From Agrocybe praecox (taxonomy: Eukaryota > Basidiomycota > Agaricomycetes > Agaricales > Agrocybaceae): 64,000 nucleotides of DNA. The stretch is from contig OZ024841.1 of NCBI GenBank assembly GCA_964017145.1, forward strand, positions 4,030,001 to 4,094,000, given 5' to 3'. The notes beneath the pieces were generated by a model. It was not told the origin of the DNA and did no database searches. It saw only the letters and a list, made by a program, of their open reading frames with translations. A program made the translations under genes and the position numbers. Positions 10,600-19,549 of this stretch are shown piece by piece (position 1 is the stretch's first letter; every line of letters starts with the position of its first letter).

Positions 10600-12203
10600 G
10601 TCGACGACCCTTCCCCATTTCCCTGGTTGATTAAATTGTGAAGGTGGTTGAGCTCGTCTGGATCGTATGTTTGCACAGTGGTGTCCTCAACGTCGACCAC
10701 ATTAACGTTAACGATGGCTGCTGCTGCGTGTTCAGCTCGGCGGCGAATGGTTTGTGCGATGGATCGCCATTTGTGCTCGAGAGCTGGAACCCGGGGTTTG
10801 GTGCACGGCAAGCGCAAATGGGACTGGTATCCACAGGTCCAGCACTCTCCAGATGCAACTGGGGCTGTGCCTGGAGTGAGAGGGTATGGCCGTACTTCAC
10901 TAGGTCCGCTTTGCCCATGAGTGGCATGCCATTCTGTGATCTGCACGTTATACTTTGCGTTGCCGTCGGCTGTGTTGGGTTGCATGGGTAATGCTTTTCG
11001 CAGGACATCAGCGAGACGTTCGTGGGGTGGTCTTTCTGTGAAGCTGCTGGGAGTGGTGCTGCGTGAGCGCTGTGGCTGGTAGGTAGTGTTGGTAGGAATA
11101 TATTGACGTTGGCTGGGTTTGAAGTTGATGTTTTGGAAGGCGGCCCCGAGGGCCTTACTCGGTGTGTCAGGGGTTAATGCAGGCATGAACCTTCGAGTCC
11201 GTTCATGTTCCTCTTCTACTTGATCCATTAGCTCTTCGAGTGTGATTGCTCTGACATTGTTGCAAAGTTCGGTCCAGGTCATGGGCTTGAGGCCAATAAG
11301 TTTGATGATCGCCTTTGGCAGGTTCTTCCGCACACCCGGAACGAGCAGATTTCCTGTGTCGGGAATGTCATTTGCGAGTCTTTCCACCTTGTCGGCCCAC
11401 ACAATGTGCGTCAATTCCTCCTCTCCTCCTTTACTAGCTGCTACTCGTTGTCCAAGGTCCAAGGGTTTCAGGAGTACGGCATCGAGGAGTACCTGTTTCT
11501 CTGCTGTGGTTTTTGCAATAATAGGTTTAGCAGGCCATCGAACAGAGAAGGCAGTTTGAACAGTGGTGAATGTTGCTGTATCGGCCGCAGTTAAGGTGGA
11601 CCACCACTCATCTGCCGGTGACTTTGCTTTGAGGGATAGCCGAAGGAAGCGAACCTTGTCAGCTTCGGGCATTGACGTTTTCAGCATGATGATCTTTTCC
11701 AGGCGATTCATAAAGTCTTGCGGATCTTGATCATCTGGCTTTCCTGTGAATGATATGTTGGATAGATCAGCCATGTCAACGTCAAAATTATCGTGATGCG
11801 GAATGGGCCGTGGAATTAATGACTGTGAGATCGGCGGTTGCGGAAAGGATAATGGTCCCAGAGGTAACAATGGTGAGGCGCTATTACTAAAGACTGCTGG
11901 AGACCAAGTATAAGGTGTGTCAGACGGTGAAGAAGTTAATGTGGATTCTGAGGTATCTGACAACGTTGTTGGGCTGCGGGTGCCAGATGAACTGGCCGTT
12001 ATTTCGGGAATATAGCGGTTGCTGCCGTCTCTTTCCAGATCTGTAATAGGCCTGCGTGGTGCAAGACGTGACCAGGATGAATTAATCTGAAATGTGAAAA
12101 CAGTGGGGAACAGTCTTTCGACACAGAGTGTGTTCAGTGGGGAAAAGTCGCAATTTCTGGTGGGTTCAGGTGCAGTTGCTCGTTTATCAGTGATTCGGAA
12201 CAT
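10596..12203 (-). CDS. gag: Gag polyprotein of the Ty3/gypsy element
   Basis: A single 535-codon frame starts at the ATG at 12203. The N-terminal third is Ser/Thr/Pro-rich. A retrotransposon-gag domain follows at about residues 150-330 (FTGKPDDQDPQDFMNRLEKI and onward). Near residue 460 there is a zinc knuckle CWTCGYQSHLRLPC (C-X2-C-X4-H-X4-C). Gag packages the element RNA in cytoplasmic particles. Its TGA stop (10596-10598) overlaps the start of the pol frame, which lies at -1. A GGGAAAT heptamer in gag frame 20 bases before the stop is a candidate slip site for making Gag-Pol. Confidence 0.93.
   Translation of the reverse strand: MFRITDKRATAPEPTRNCDFSPLNTLCVERLFPTVFTFQINSSWSRLAPRRPITDLERDGSNRYIPEITASSSGTRSPTTLSDTSESTLTSSPSDTPYTWSPAVFSNSASPLLPLGPLSFPQPPISQSLIPRPIPHHDNFDVDMADLSNISFTGKPDDQDPQDFMNRLEKIIMLKTSMPEADKVRFLRLSLKAKSPADEWWSTLTAADTATFTTVQTAFSVRWPAKPIIAKTTAEKQVLLDAVLLKPLDLGQRVAASKGGEEELTHIVWADKVERLANDIPDTGNLLVPGVRKNLPKAIIKLIGLKPMTWTELCNNVRAITLEELMDQVEEEHERTRRFMPALTPDTPSKALGAAFQNINFKPSQRQYIPTNTTYQPQRSRSTTPSSFTERPPHERLADVLRKALPMQPNTADGNAKYNVQITEWHATHGQSGPSEVRPYPLTPGTAPVASGECWTCGYQSHLRLPCTKPRVPALEHKWRSIAQTIRRRAEHAAAAIVNVNVVDVEDTTVQTYDPDELNHLHNLINQGNGEGSST
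10617..10623 (-). promoter_or_regulatory. Candidate -1 ribosomal frameshift site
   Basis: On the element strand the heptamer is G GGA AAT in the gag frame, which fits the X XXY YYZ slippery pattern. After a -1 slip the frame is open (TGG GGA AGG GTC GTC) and runs directly into pol. The gag stop follows 18 bases downstream of the heptamer. Confidence 0.5.
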
Positions 12204-12240
12204 CGTAATCGATGGAATTAAAATGAAAGAAGCTCAGAAT

Positions 12241-12256
12241 CGCTCTGTTGTCACCA
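12241..12256 (-). other. Primer-binding site
   Basis: On the element strand TGGTGACAACAGAGCG begins two bases after the 5' LTR. The TGG start matches the CCA end of a tRNA primer. The tRNA was not identified. Confidence 0.6.
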
Positions 12257-12258
12257 GA

Positions 12259-12444
12259 TGGAGCAGTCCAATCTGCCAGCCGCGGTGGACTGTGGTGAGA
12301 ATGGTTGTCTATTCCCGGTGACAGCGTGCACAGCTGATAGTCACCGGCGATATCCGTAAGTACATAGTCTAATCTATGTACGAGCCATGAATCTAATCTA
12401 CTTATTGTTTAATCCAGAGACCGTGGGCAGATTGCACTGCCACA
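12259..12444 (-). repeat. 5' LTR of the Ty3/gypsy element
   Basis: This is the partner of the repeat at 6048-6233, and as the upstream LTR it should hold the element promoter. Its plus strand contains an ATG at 12387 that is in frame with the downstream half of the interrupted host gene, so an outward transcript could give an N-terminally truncated protein. Confidence 0.95.
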
Positions 12445-14165
12445 ACGTGTGGGAGTGTTTTGACCACTACAACCAGGCATTACGCGCCGGAAAACCACTC
12501 GAGGTCGATATCCATCGCCCGGCGAGACATCAAATGCGTAATGGACCATTCCCCGACGCGCCCGCCTCCGACACACCCGCCCCCAATGTTCCCTCCGCCA
12601 GACCCAACCCATCTTCCAATAGCTCGGCCGCCGTGTTTGCTAGCACAGCACCTGAAAGGATGTCTAAATTAATAGCTAGCCATTCAATCGACGGACTTAC
12701 GCAGCTTTGGAACCAGGTCAATGGATATAAACAATGGATGGAGGGGAAAACGAGGCGTAGCTCACGACGGACGGTTGGGTTTTATGCGTTACATGAGGAG
12801 GTTTTATTGAAGACAACAGCTAACACAGGGTCAGCACCACCGCATTCCACAAAACAGGAGAAGGAAAAATTCCAGGAGTATGTCTTGAACATGGCAAGGT
12901 TAGAACTTGAAGCTTCGAAGGCGCAACCACATACCAATGTCAAGTGGTCGTCTGGCGTTGTGCTTACGAAGGACGATGTTCTCAAGATGCAACACAAGAA
13001 GCGCCAGCTAGAGAAGACGGGCTATCATACAGATCACTCAGTCAGCGACATGACTGGTGTTGATTCGGCCACTCACGTTCCAGAGGATATCGAATCAGAC
13101 ATCGGGATGGACCAAGACGACTGCTCCGCTGGTGCAAATGAGCAGATGATAGAAAACCCTGCAGTCTTGCGCCCTCGATTCCAACATCCTCAAGAAGCAG
13201 CGGCTGAGTTTTTGAACAGAAGGAGTAGGGATACCGGAATACACGATACCGGCGAATCAGACGCGAGGAAGAGGAAATGCGAAGAAGAGAAAGAAGAGGG
13301 AGATGGGATAGACACTTGGGGTGAGGGCTTTACGTTCACGTTCGCATTTTTCAAGCTTGTTGATCTAACTCTTTGGTAGGCATCGTGGATGGATGGGACA
13401 TTTTTAGGGAGGCATTTCTGCGCCGCTCCGAGCTTTCAAAAAATATGCCCACTCCATCCGCTGCTACCGACCCCGCTTCTACCGACAATCCATGGGATAT
13501 CTATCGTCAACCTGTCAGTGTAAATGGTGGCAATAACGACGGTGGTGGGGATACACCTACCACAGGAGCAACGACACGTCAGAAACCTGGCAGATACATT
13601 GATGCATGGGAGGAGCTATATTCTGGAGAGGCACGTCCCGTTGAATCTCCAGATTTGGACAATCCATGGGATATCTATGCGACGGGGAACGCTATCGAGA
13701 AGAATGTTGCGAGGATGTCACCGCCGTCGCAGATCAAGACCAATGCTTTCACATATCGCCCCGCCCCGCCCCATCGTACTGCCACGCCTTCAGTCATTGC
13801 ACCGAACAATACACACCCATCATCACCCGCCGCGCCAGCACATATCAGGAGGTACTCCGCCAAAAACTTCGAGAGTATTTCGATTCAGGAATTTGTGTAC
13901 GATGAGGACATGACTTTGTAATCTTTCGAAATTTTAAATATATAAATTAATCTATCTACGATACACTAGTACTAGTCATCAGAATTATATGTATAATCAA
14001 GGCTCTCCATCTGTATACCATTCACGAGCATGTCTGAACGAAATTCAGGTGATGCAGAAAATTCGAGTGAGCCCGATCCCGACGCGTCCGCAGGTATACT
14101 AGTAACCCAAGTGAATAGCCAATCAGAATGTGAGTTTGAAAAATAGCCGACTTCCCTTTTGTAGC

Positions 14166-14347
14166 CTACGCGGCGCCAAAGGTCAAAACCGTCCTTTGAC
14201 ACCATGTCATATGAACACTGTGCACGGCCGCAGGACCATGTCGTATGATATGATGTAGTGTACTTACCTGCCTGGTCGGACATAGGATGATGCGTATGCA
14301 TAGCATGCTGCAGAAAGCAAAGATAAAGTGAAGGCAAAGCGGACCAT
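14166..14347 (-). CDS. Possible small secreted protein
   Basis: The ATG at 14347 (minus) opens a good signal peptide, MVRFAFTLSLLSAACYAYA. A TATATAA box sits about 50 bp upstream (around 14393-14400). The clearest donor (GTAAGT at 14267) and acceptor (CACAG ending at 14218) give a 50-bp intron and a short product ending at 14166. The alternative frame beyond the intron is open to 13972 and looks more protein-like (SNSHSDWLFTWVTSIPAD), but I cannot join it in phase with a strong donor. The signal peptide and promoter are persuasive; the C-terminus is unresolved. It is convergent with the gene that ends at 13921. Confidence 0.45.
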
Positions 14348-15321
14348 GTTTGGATGAGTTGTGATACTGACTAGAAAGTATTTGAATCAACTTCATTATA
14401 TACCTTTTTGATAATTCTCGTAGCACCATTCAAGTTTTCCACAGTGGTACTTTTTGGTTCCTTTCAATCAAATCAAAGCCTCGTGTAGCATCATATATAT
14501 AGCCAGCTTCTCTCACAGATTGAACCCGACAGTACTCCGAGACACGAGAACTCATGAAGATCACTTTAGTGTTGCGAGAAAACCTATCAGTCTTCTATCT
14601 ACGAACAACAATCAATGGAGAACCGGACCAGTGTCTATAAAAGAATTCGGCAAGTCTTAGATTAAGTGATGGTCTGACAAAAGTTATAAGCAACTCTGAA
14701 CATGACTCCAGAAATTATTTTAGAAATATTCTGTGAACGGCATTATACGGAATTTTAAAAGTTTATTCACGCCACAAACAGGGATGTATCCAGTCCCTCT
14801 AACAGCAGGGAGGCAAAAAAACAATCCCCAGCTTCCGTCGGGGCATTCGGACAGAAATAAGATGGCACCGAGACGGTTCGTGTTACACGGTCCAAGAGTT
14901 GATCCTACCTATAAGGACCAATTTAGAAGCTGTTCAGCGTCTATACAAAGATTTAAGTTTTCTCAGGATAGGACGGTTCGTGTTACACGGTGCAGAATAT
15001 GGAAATCTATGACGTCTTCTCCCGAGGCATGAGAACTAAATTTCTTACGCGGCAAGGAACAAGTAATTTTTGGAACCCACAGTACATAGTGAAAGGACAT
15101 AAACATGATCTACATTTCCTCAGGAGTACTATAATACATAAATTCCACTGACAATGAGGAAATGAGGCGTATTATTGCCAAGTTACAACCATTGGGGAGC
15201 ATGGAAAGTAACACATACAGAGCCAGACAAAGCAGGGAAGAGGATGGATCACATTGTCTAAGTTCAGCACTCAGCTAGCGTCACTGACACAGCCATGGCA
15301 GCTATAATCATATATGAAATC
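14348..15321. other. Intergenic, no gene seen
   Basis: The frames here are short and unlike proteins. The only structure I see is a 20-bp direct repeat, GACGGTTCGTGTTACACGGT, at 14872-14891 and 14972-14991, exactly 100 bp apart. Confidence 0.6.
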
Positions 15322-15334
15322 TAGGCAGTTTGCT

Positions 15335-15690
15335 AACCTAGGTGATACATCCTGGTAGCCAGTTTGCTACCTTCCGCTTTCGGACACCTCCCCTCTGAGG
15401 GAGAGACACTGCCGGGGGTGCCGGGCTGCCCACAGTGGGCGGGGACAGGTAAACACCTGTAAACAACGCTGGAAACAGCATCCCGAGGTGCCCGCCACTG
15501 TAATTGGGCTCCTGCGATGCGTCGGGCATCGTTCGGGGCCCAGAAAAAGCGCAGATATAATGTAGCAATATATTTTGATTTTTTGGCACCCTTTGCGCCA
15601 TCAAAAGGGGGCGGGACTGGGTGGATCGCAAAACATAAAACCGGATGACGTGTTATTTTTAGGTCATTTTCACATTTCGGGCGTCATGCT
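15335..15690 (+). repeat. Left terminal inverted repeat, near-identical part
   Basis: This is the outer part of the left arm and matches the reverse complement of 18642-18992 almost base for base. Differences include GCTACC/GCTGCC near 15370 and ATGC/ACGC near 15688. GC-rich at its outer side and AT-rich further in. Confidence 0.93.
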
Positions 15691-15980
15691 ATTTTTAATT
15701 ATGATATATTCATTTTGTGCACTATATTTACCCTACGTACATATATCCTAGGCCTAGATTAGATTAGATAGTCCCGACAAGAGACTTGCCAGCGTTCGCT
15801 TTGGGTGGCACTTCCAAATTAGGCAGTTACTGCTATTTTGGTACATTCTTTCCAAAACATATCAAAGAATATCCAAAAATGATTTTATTTTTCAGCGTGC
15901 ACTACTTTACATATAAAATACATACTAGATACTACATAAAGGGATAAGAGGAGAAAAAAGGGAGAGAAGGAGCTAAGTGT

Positions 15981-16009
15981 GAAGACGAGGACACAATGCC
16001 CTCGTCTTC
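15981..16009. repeat. Hairpin H1, left arm copy
   Basis: GAAGACGAGG pairs with CCTCGTCTTC across a 9-base loop, a perfect 10-bp stem. The right-arm equivalent is at 18314-18344. Confidence 0.8.
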
Positions 16010-16315
16010 GTACCCTTCCTCGCCCCCACCTGCTTGTCCCTCCTCGCTGTCGCACTTGCCCTCCCTCGTACTTGACTGGTTGTGGTACTCGCCCCTCAAC
16101 CTTCCCTCCTGTTCGTACCCTCCTGCTCGCTCTGCGCACTCACGTGTCCCTCCCGCTCTGTCGAGCGGTGATGAAAAAGACGTCGGTGGTGGTGGTGGTG
16201 GTGGTGGTGAAAGTCGAAGTGATGGTGGTGAAAGTAGTGGTGGTACGGCCTCATACCCGCCAATGCCATACACCGCCTGAAAGGAAATACACCGACAAGA
16301 ACGAGAGTCAACGAC

Positions 16316-16686
16316 GAGAACGAGAACTGGTCTCGTTCTCATACGCCGTACCCTCGTCCTCGTACACTCTGCACCCTGTCGTCATCGTCGTCATCGTCAT
16401 CGTATGGTCGCCGTCCTCGTTGTATGGTGTCGTATCCCACACCGCTATGGTACCGCCGAGCGGTCGCTGTCGTCGTTGCTGTAATGCGTCCTGTTCCCAC
16501 GTCTGTCGTCGTCGTGGTGTTGCAGGGCATTGGAACGATGATGGGGGTGGTCCATTGCACAATGAGAGGGTGAGTCAACAACGAGAACGAGAACGGTCTC
16601 GTTCTCGCACGTCGTTCCCTCACGCTCCCGCAGCTGTACATTGAGAGCGAGAGTTAGCAACGAGAACAAGGTTAGCCTCGTTCTCG
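16316..16686. repeat. Three copies of a GAGAAC/GTTCTC snapback
   Basis: Hairpins lie at 16316-16340 (10-bp stem GAGAACGAGA / TCTCGTTCTC), 16582-16607 (11-bp stem) and 16661-16686 (7 bp, a mismatch, then 3 bp). Stems are similar and loops differ. All lie in the left arm of the foldback element. Confidence 0.7.
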
Positions 16687-16859
16687 CGCATCGTACCCTC
16701 ACGGCCCTGCACGCTCTCCGACTGGTCATCTTCGTCTGTCCATCCGTCCATCCGTCATCTTCTTCGGTCGGTCCGTTGTGGTTGTTTTTGTTTTTATCTA
16801 TTAGTCAGTTGTCGTAGTTCGTGTTGGGAGGAAAGAGATGCGCTTACACCATACCAGGC

Positions 16860-16893
16860 ACTGCCCACATCCCTGCAGTGAGGGGAGAGGCTA
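16860..16893 (-). repeat. CCCT-N6-AGGG hairpin unit, left arm
   Basis: Read on the minus strand it is CCCCTCACTGCAGGGATGTG then GGC. It is an inverted relative of three units in the right arm. The inner stem CCCT/AGGG encloses a 6-base loop. Confidence 0.65.
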
Positions 16894-16929
16894 TGTGCAG
16901 AGTGCCGGTGTGGTGATGGGCGGTGATAA

Positions 16930-16964
16930 GGAAGAAACGAACGCGCGTTGGTTCGTTTCTGTCC
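16930..16964. repeat. Hairpin H2, left arm copy
   Basis: AGAAACGAAC (16933-16942) pairs with GTTCGTTTCT (16951-16960). Three further pairs GGA/TCC are possible with one bulged G. The equivalent in the right arm is 17588-17622. Confidence 0.8.
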
Positions 16965-17587
16965 AAATCAGGCCTTTCCCACGCCGGTCCGAGTCATAGC
17001 CGGTTCGCGCTCGTCGTTATGCTCGACGATGAAAAGGTCACTGGCAATAGTAGGACTAAAATACATAGCATAATATGTTAGTATAGTAAATAAATGAGCT
17101 TTGATCAAAAAAAAATGAAGGACATACGGATAAATTTGCTTTTAATGCACACCGGTATGAAAAGTACATGTGCTTGCCTTTCAACTCGATGTATTTTTCG
17201 TCTGTTGATGTAACTTGATGAATAGCATGCTCATAAAATTTTCTGGTCGCTAAATTTTGTGGTATTTTGATTTATATAGTCTATACATCTTACATAGTAC
17301 TTAAATTTTAAACGATTGCATAGTATTCATTGATATACGAAGTAATTCCTTCAGCTGTTGAACCGAAATCACCACGCTCGGTATATAAATTACGATTTTC
17401 AATGTTTTCTATGGAAAACATATAGAAATGTTTGATTTTTTTGACATAATTTAGCTTCTAAGAACTTTATAATATTTTATATAATTTTACAATTATTTAA
17501 TAGTGCTATTTGCCTACGCCATCGTCGTGCACGACGACGAACTCGACCCGGTTATAGACCGGGCCGGTGTGGGAACCTTCCGAATTT

Positions 17588-17622
17588 GGAAGAAATCAAC
17601 CAATTGATGGTTGATTTCTTCC
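17588..17622. repeat. Hairpin H2, right arm copy
   Basis: GGAAGAAATCAACC pairs perfectly with GGTTGATTTCTTCC over 14 bp, with a 7-base loop. Compared with the left copy, the stem differs at two adjacent pairs, both compensated on the opposite side. Confidence 0.85.
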
Positions 17623-17663
17623 TCATCACACACCATCACGGTCGCGAACAACGACGCGCATTC

Positions 17664-17996
17664 CAGCCCCTCCCCTCTTCTCCGGGATGTGGGCTACTCG
17701 ATGGACGACGACGACGATGGCGTGGACGCTGCCGGCAACATGGATGGCGACAGGCGACGGTGTGGATGACAAGGAAGACAACGTCGACGGCAACGAACGA
17801 CAGTGCACGACGACGACGACGACGCATGGACGGACTACGACGACGACGATGGCGTGCACCTGCCCCTCCCCTAACGATAGGGATGTGGGCGGTGGCTCAA
17901 CGATCGTGACATCGCCAAGTCACGATGACCACAGCGCGCAACTCCAGACGACGGAACGGCACCTGCCCCTCCCCTCTCTGGAGGGATGTGAGCGGT
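17664..17996 (+). repeat. Three CCCT-N6-AGGG hairpin units, right arm
   Basis: Units at about 17664-17695, 17859-17892 and 17961-17996 share CCCCTCCCCT, six variable bases, then (A)GGGATGTG and GGC or AGC. Inner CCCT/AGGG and, in the first two, outer GCCC/GGGC can pair. Loops differ (CTTCTC, AACGAT, CTCTGG), and ACG/GAC trinucleotide runs separate the units. Confidence 0.65.
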
Positions 17997-18313
17997 GCTG
18001 CGCATTGCTATGGCGACGACAACGACGACGCGCATAGCCGTCGACTGCCACCACTATCCTCACCGTCGTCCCAACCTTATCACGCGGTTGTGATGGCGAT
18101 GGCGAAGTGACAAGCGCGGGCGAGGGCGAGGGAGTACGATGGAGAAGGAACACAAGGGCGAGGGAGAGGGTGGGTACGATAGCAGGTACGGTGGCCAGTA
18201 CGCGAGCACGTACGGGCGCGAGCAGGACAGCAAGCAGGACAGCGAGCACGAGCGAGGGTACGACGGAGAGCACGAGCGAGGGTACGAGGTGGACGAACGA
18301 GCAGGTACGAGGA

Positions 18314-18344
18314 CGAAGAAGAGAGATATTCTTTCTCTTCTTCG
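18314..18344. repeat. Hairpin H1, right arm copy
   Basis: CGAAGAAGAGA pairs with TCTCTTCTTCG, an 11-bp perfect stem. Relative to the left copy, two base pairs have changed on both sides of the stem (C-G to A-T and G-C to A-T), so pairing is retained. Confidence 0.8.
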
Positions 18345-18641
18345 CACTCTCTTCCTGTTCTTCTTAACCTCGGCCCCTTGATATTTGAAACTAATATATT
18401 TCAGAATTATAATTAAGTAGAACACAGTAGTATAGAAAATAAATATCATTTTTCGCATTTTCTATATGTTTTGAAACATATGTTCCAAAAAGGGCAATAA
18501 GTGCCAAATTAGGAAGTACCTCTCAAGACAAATGCTGCAAGGTCGTTATTTTATATATCTGATCTAATCTACATAGGTCCGAGATTATATATGTAAATTA
18601 AATATAGTACACAGTTGGTTATATCATAATTAAAAATAGCG

Positions 18642-18992
18642 TGACGCCCGAAATGTGAAAATGACCTAAAAATAACACGTCATCCGGTTTTATGTTTTGC
18701 GATCCACCCAGTCCCGCCCCCTTTTGATGGCGCAAAGGGTGCCAAAAAATCAAAATATATTGCTACATTATATCTGCGCTTTTTCTGGGCCCCGAACGAT
18801 GCCCGACGCATCGCAGGAGCCCAATTACAGTGGCGGGCACCTCGGGATGCTGTTTCCAGCGTTGTTTACAGGTGTTTACCTGTCCCCGCCCACTGTGGGC
18901 AGCCCGGCACCCCCGGCAGTGTCTCTCCCTCAGAGGGGAGGTGTCCGAAAGCGGAAGGCAGCAAACTGGCTACCAGGATGTATCACTAGGTT
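18642..18992 (-). repeat. Right terminal inverted repeat, near-identical part
   Basis: This is the partner of 15335-15690. Such high identity in the outer 350 bp against clear divergence further in suggests recent homogenisation of the ends or constraint on them. Confidence 0.93.
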
Positions 18993-19549
18993 TAGGCAGT
19001 TTGCTACATTTGATACATGAGACCAGCTGCTACAGGTGACTGACATCGAGGCTACATCCGGCAAATATCTTCGTTAGGTTGTCGTGCTGGTAGAACCGCA
19101 TTTGATCCGATTTTTCTCAACCCCGAACCCGAAAGACGAGAAAAACTATGCCACTATGGCGTTACACGTACGTCTATGAGAATAGGACTATATGTAAACT
19201 CTCAAAGTCTTCTCACAGGACGCAAGAATCAATAGGAGGACGTTTCGATATGTCAGAGAACACGACAGTGCTTCATGTGTACATATATCAAGTTCCATCA
19301 ATCATATTCTTCTGTGCCCGGGCACAGAACAACGAAGCGTACACATACACTTCACATGTTGAAGACACATACTCAAGCACAGAGTAATTTCGATCTTTTG
19401 TGGTATCATAACCACAGTTAACGTTCAACGTTCATCCACACGTATCCAATGTATTTTTGTGTGCCAAATACGACAGCGCAAGACCTCAAAAATCATGGTT
19501 GACCTTAAAAGGGGTGTTCTTCATGGTTTACTATCCTCAGAATCCTACC

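Larger units (their letters stand above)
6048..12444 (-). mobile_element. Ty3/gypsy LTR retrotransposon, complete and young
   Basis: The element is 6397 bp and transcribed on the minus strand. Its two 186-bp direct LTRs (6048-6233, 12259-12444) begin TG and end CA and show no difference that I can find. A 4-bp target duplication ACGT flanks it (6044-6047 and 12445-12448; a 5-bp AACGT reading is possible). In element order it has the 5' LTR at the right, a primer-binding site, gag, pol (protease, reverse transcriptase, RNase H, integrase), a polypurine tract and the 3' LTR. The domain order with integrase last places it in Ty3/gypsy. Open frames plus identical LTRs mean a recent insertion, and it may still be mobile. 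It lies antisense inside the gene 5539-13921. Confidence 0.96.
5539..13921 (+). pseudogene. Unrecognised gene split by a retrotransposon insertion
   Basis: Exons 5539-5727 and 5788-6047 lie left of the retrotransposon; 12449-13320 and 13380-13921 lie right of it. With the element and one 4-bp target copy removed, codons run in frame across the empty site and the four exons add up to about 620 codons. It starts 86 bp after the KDZ transposase stop, on the same strand, so it may be KDZ cargo. I do not recognise the family. The middle is Pro/Ala/Ser-rich, then acidic. The last exon has two exact copies of DNPWDIY (about 13483 and 13658) plus a related GWDIFREA near 13390. As it stands the reading frame hits a stop inside the left LTR (6085-6087), so the gene is inactivated unless transcripts are rescued by splicing or by starting in the right LTR. 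Confidence 0.65.
15335..18992. mobile_element. Foldback-type element with long inverted arms
   Basis: The two halves are inverted copies. The outer 350 bp (15335-15690 and 18642-18992) differ at only a few bases that I can see. Inward the match weakens, but recognisable homologous blocks reach 16920-17040 and 17510-17650, leaving a roughly 450-bp AT-rich centre. Both ends begin AACCTAG inward. A 13-bp direct repeat TAGGCAGTTTGCT flanks it (15322-15334, 18993-19005) and may be the target duplication, which is unusually long. No transposase is encoded; open frames inside are artefacts of simple repeats. Long arms could mean a Mutator-like or foldback family mobilised in trans. The arms carry many small hairpins, listed separately. 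Confidence 0.85.

Noticed and set aside
12387..12448. ATG inside the right LTR as the native start of the downstream gene
   Set aside because: The LTR is inserted sequence; the true upstream exons lie at 5539-6047.
15338..15631. 97-residue frame repeated at 18697-19020 on the other strand
   Set aside because: Both are the same terminal inverted repeat read in one frame. No protein features; explained by the foldback ends.
15885..18458. Many overlapping frames rich in Arg, Thr, His, Val or Ser
   Set aside because: They arise from GGT, ACG and CGT-type simple repeats and lack any codon or domain pattern.
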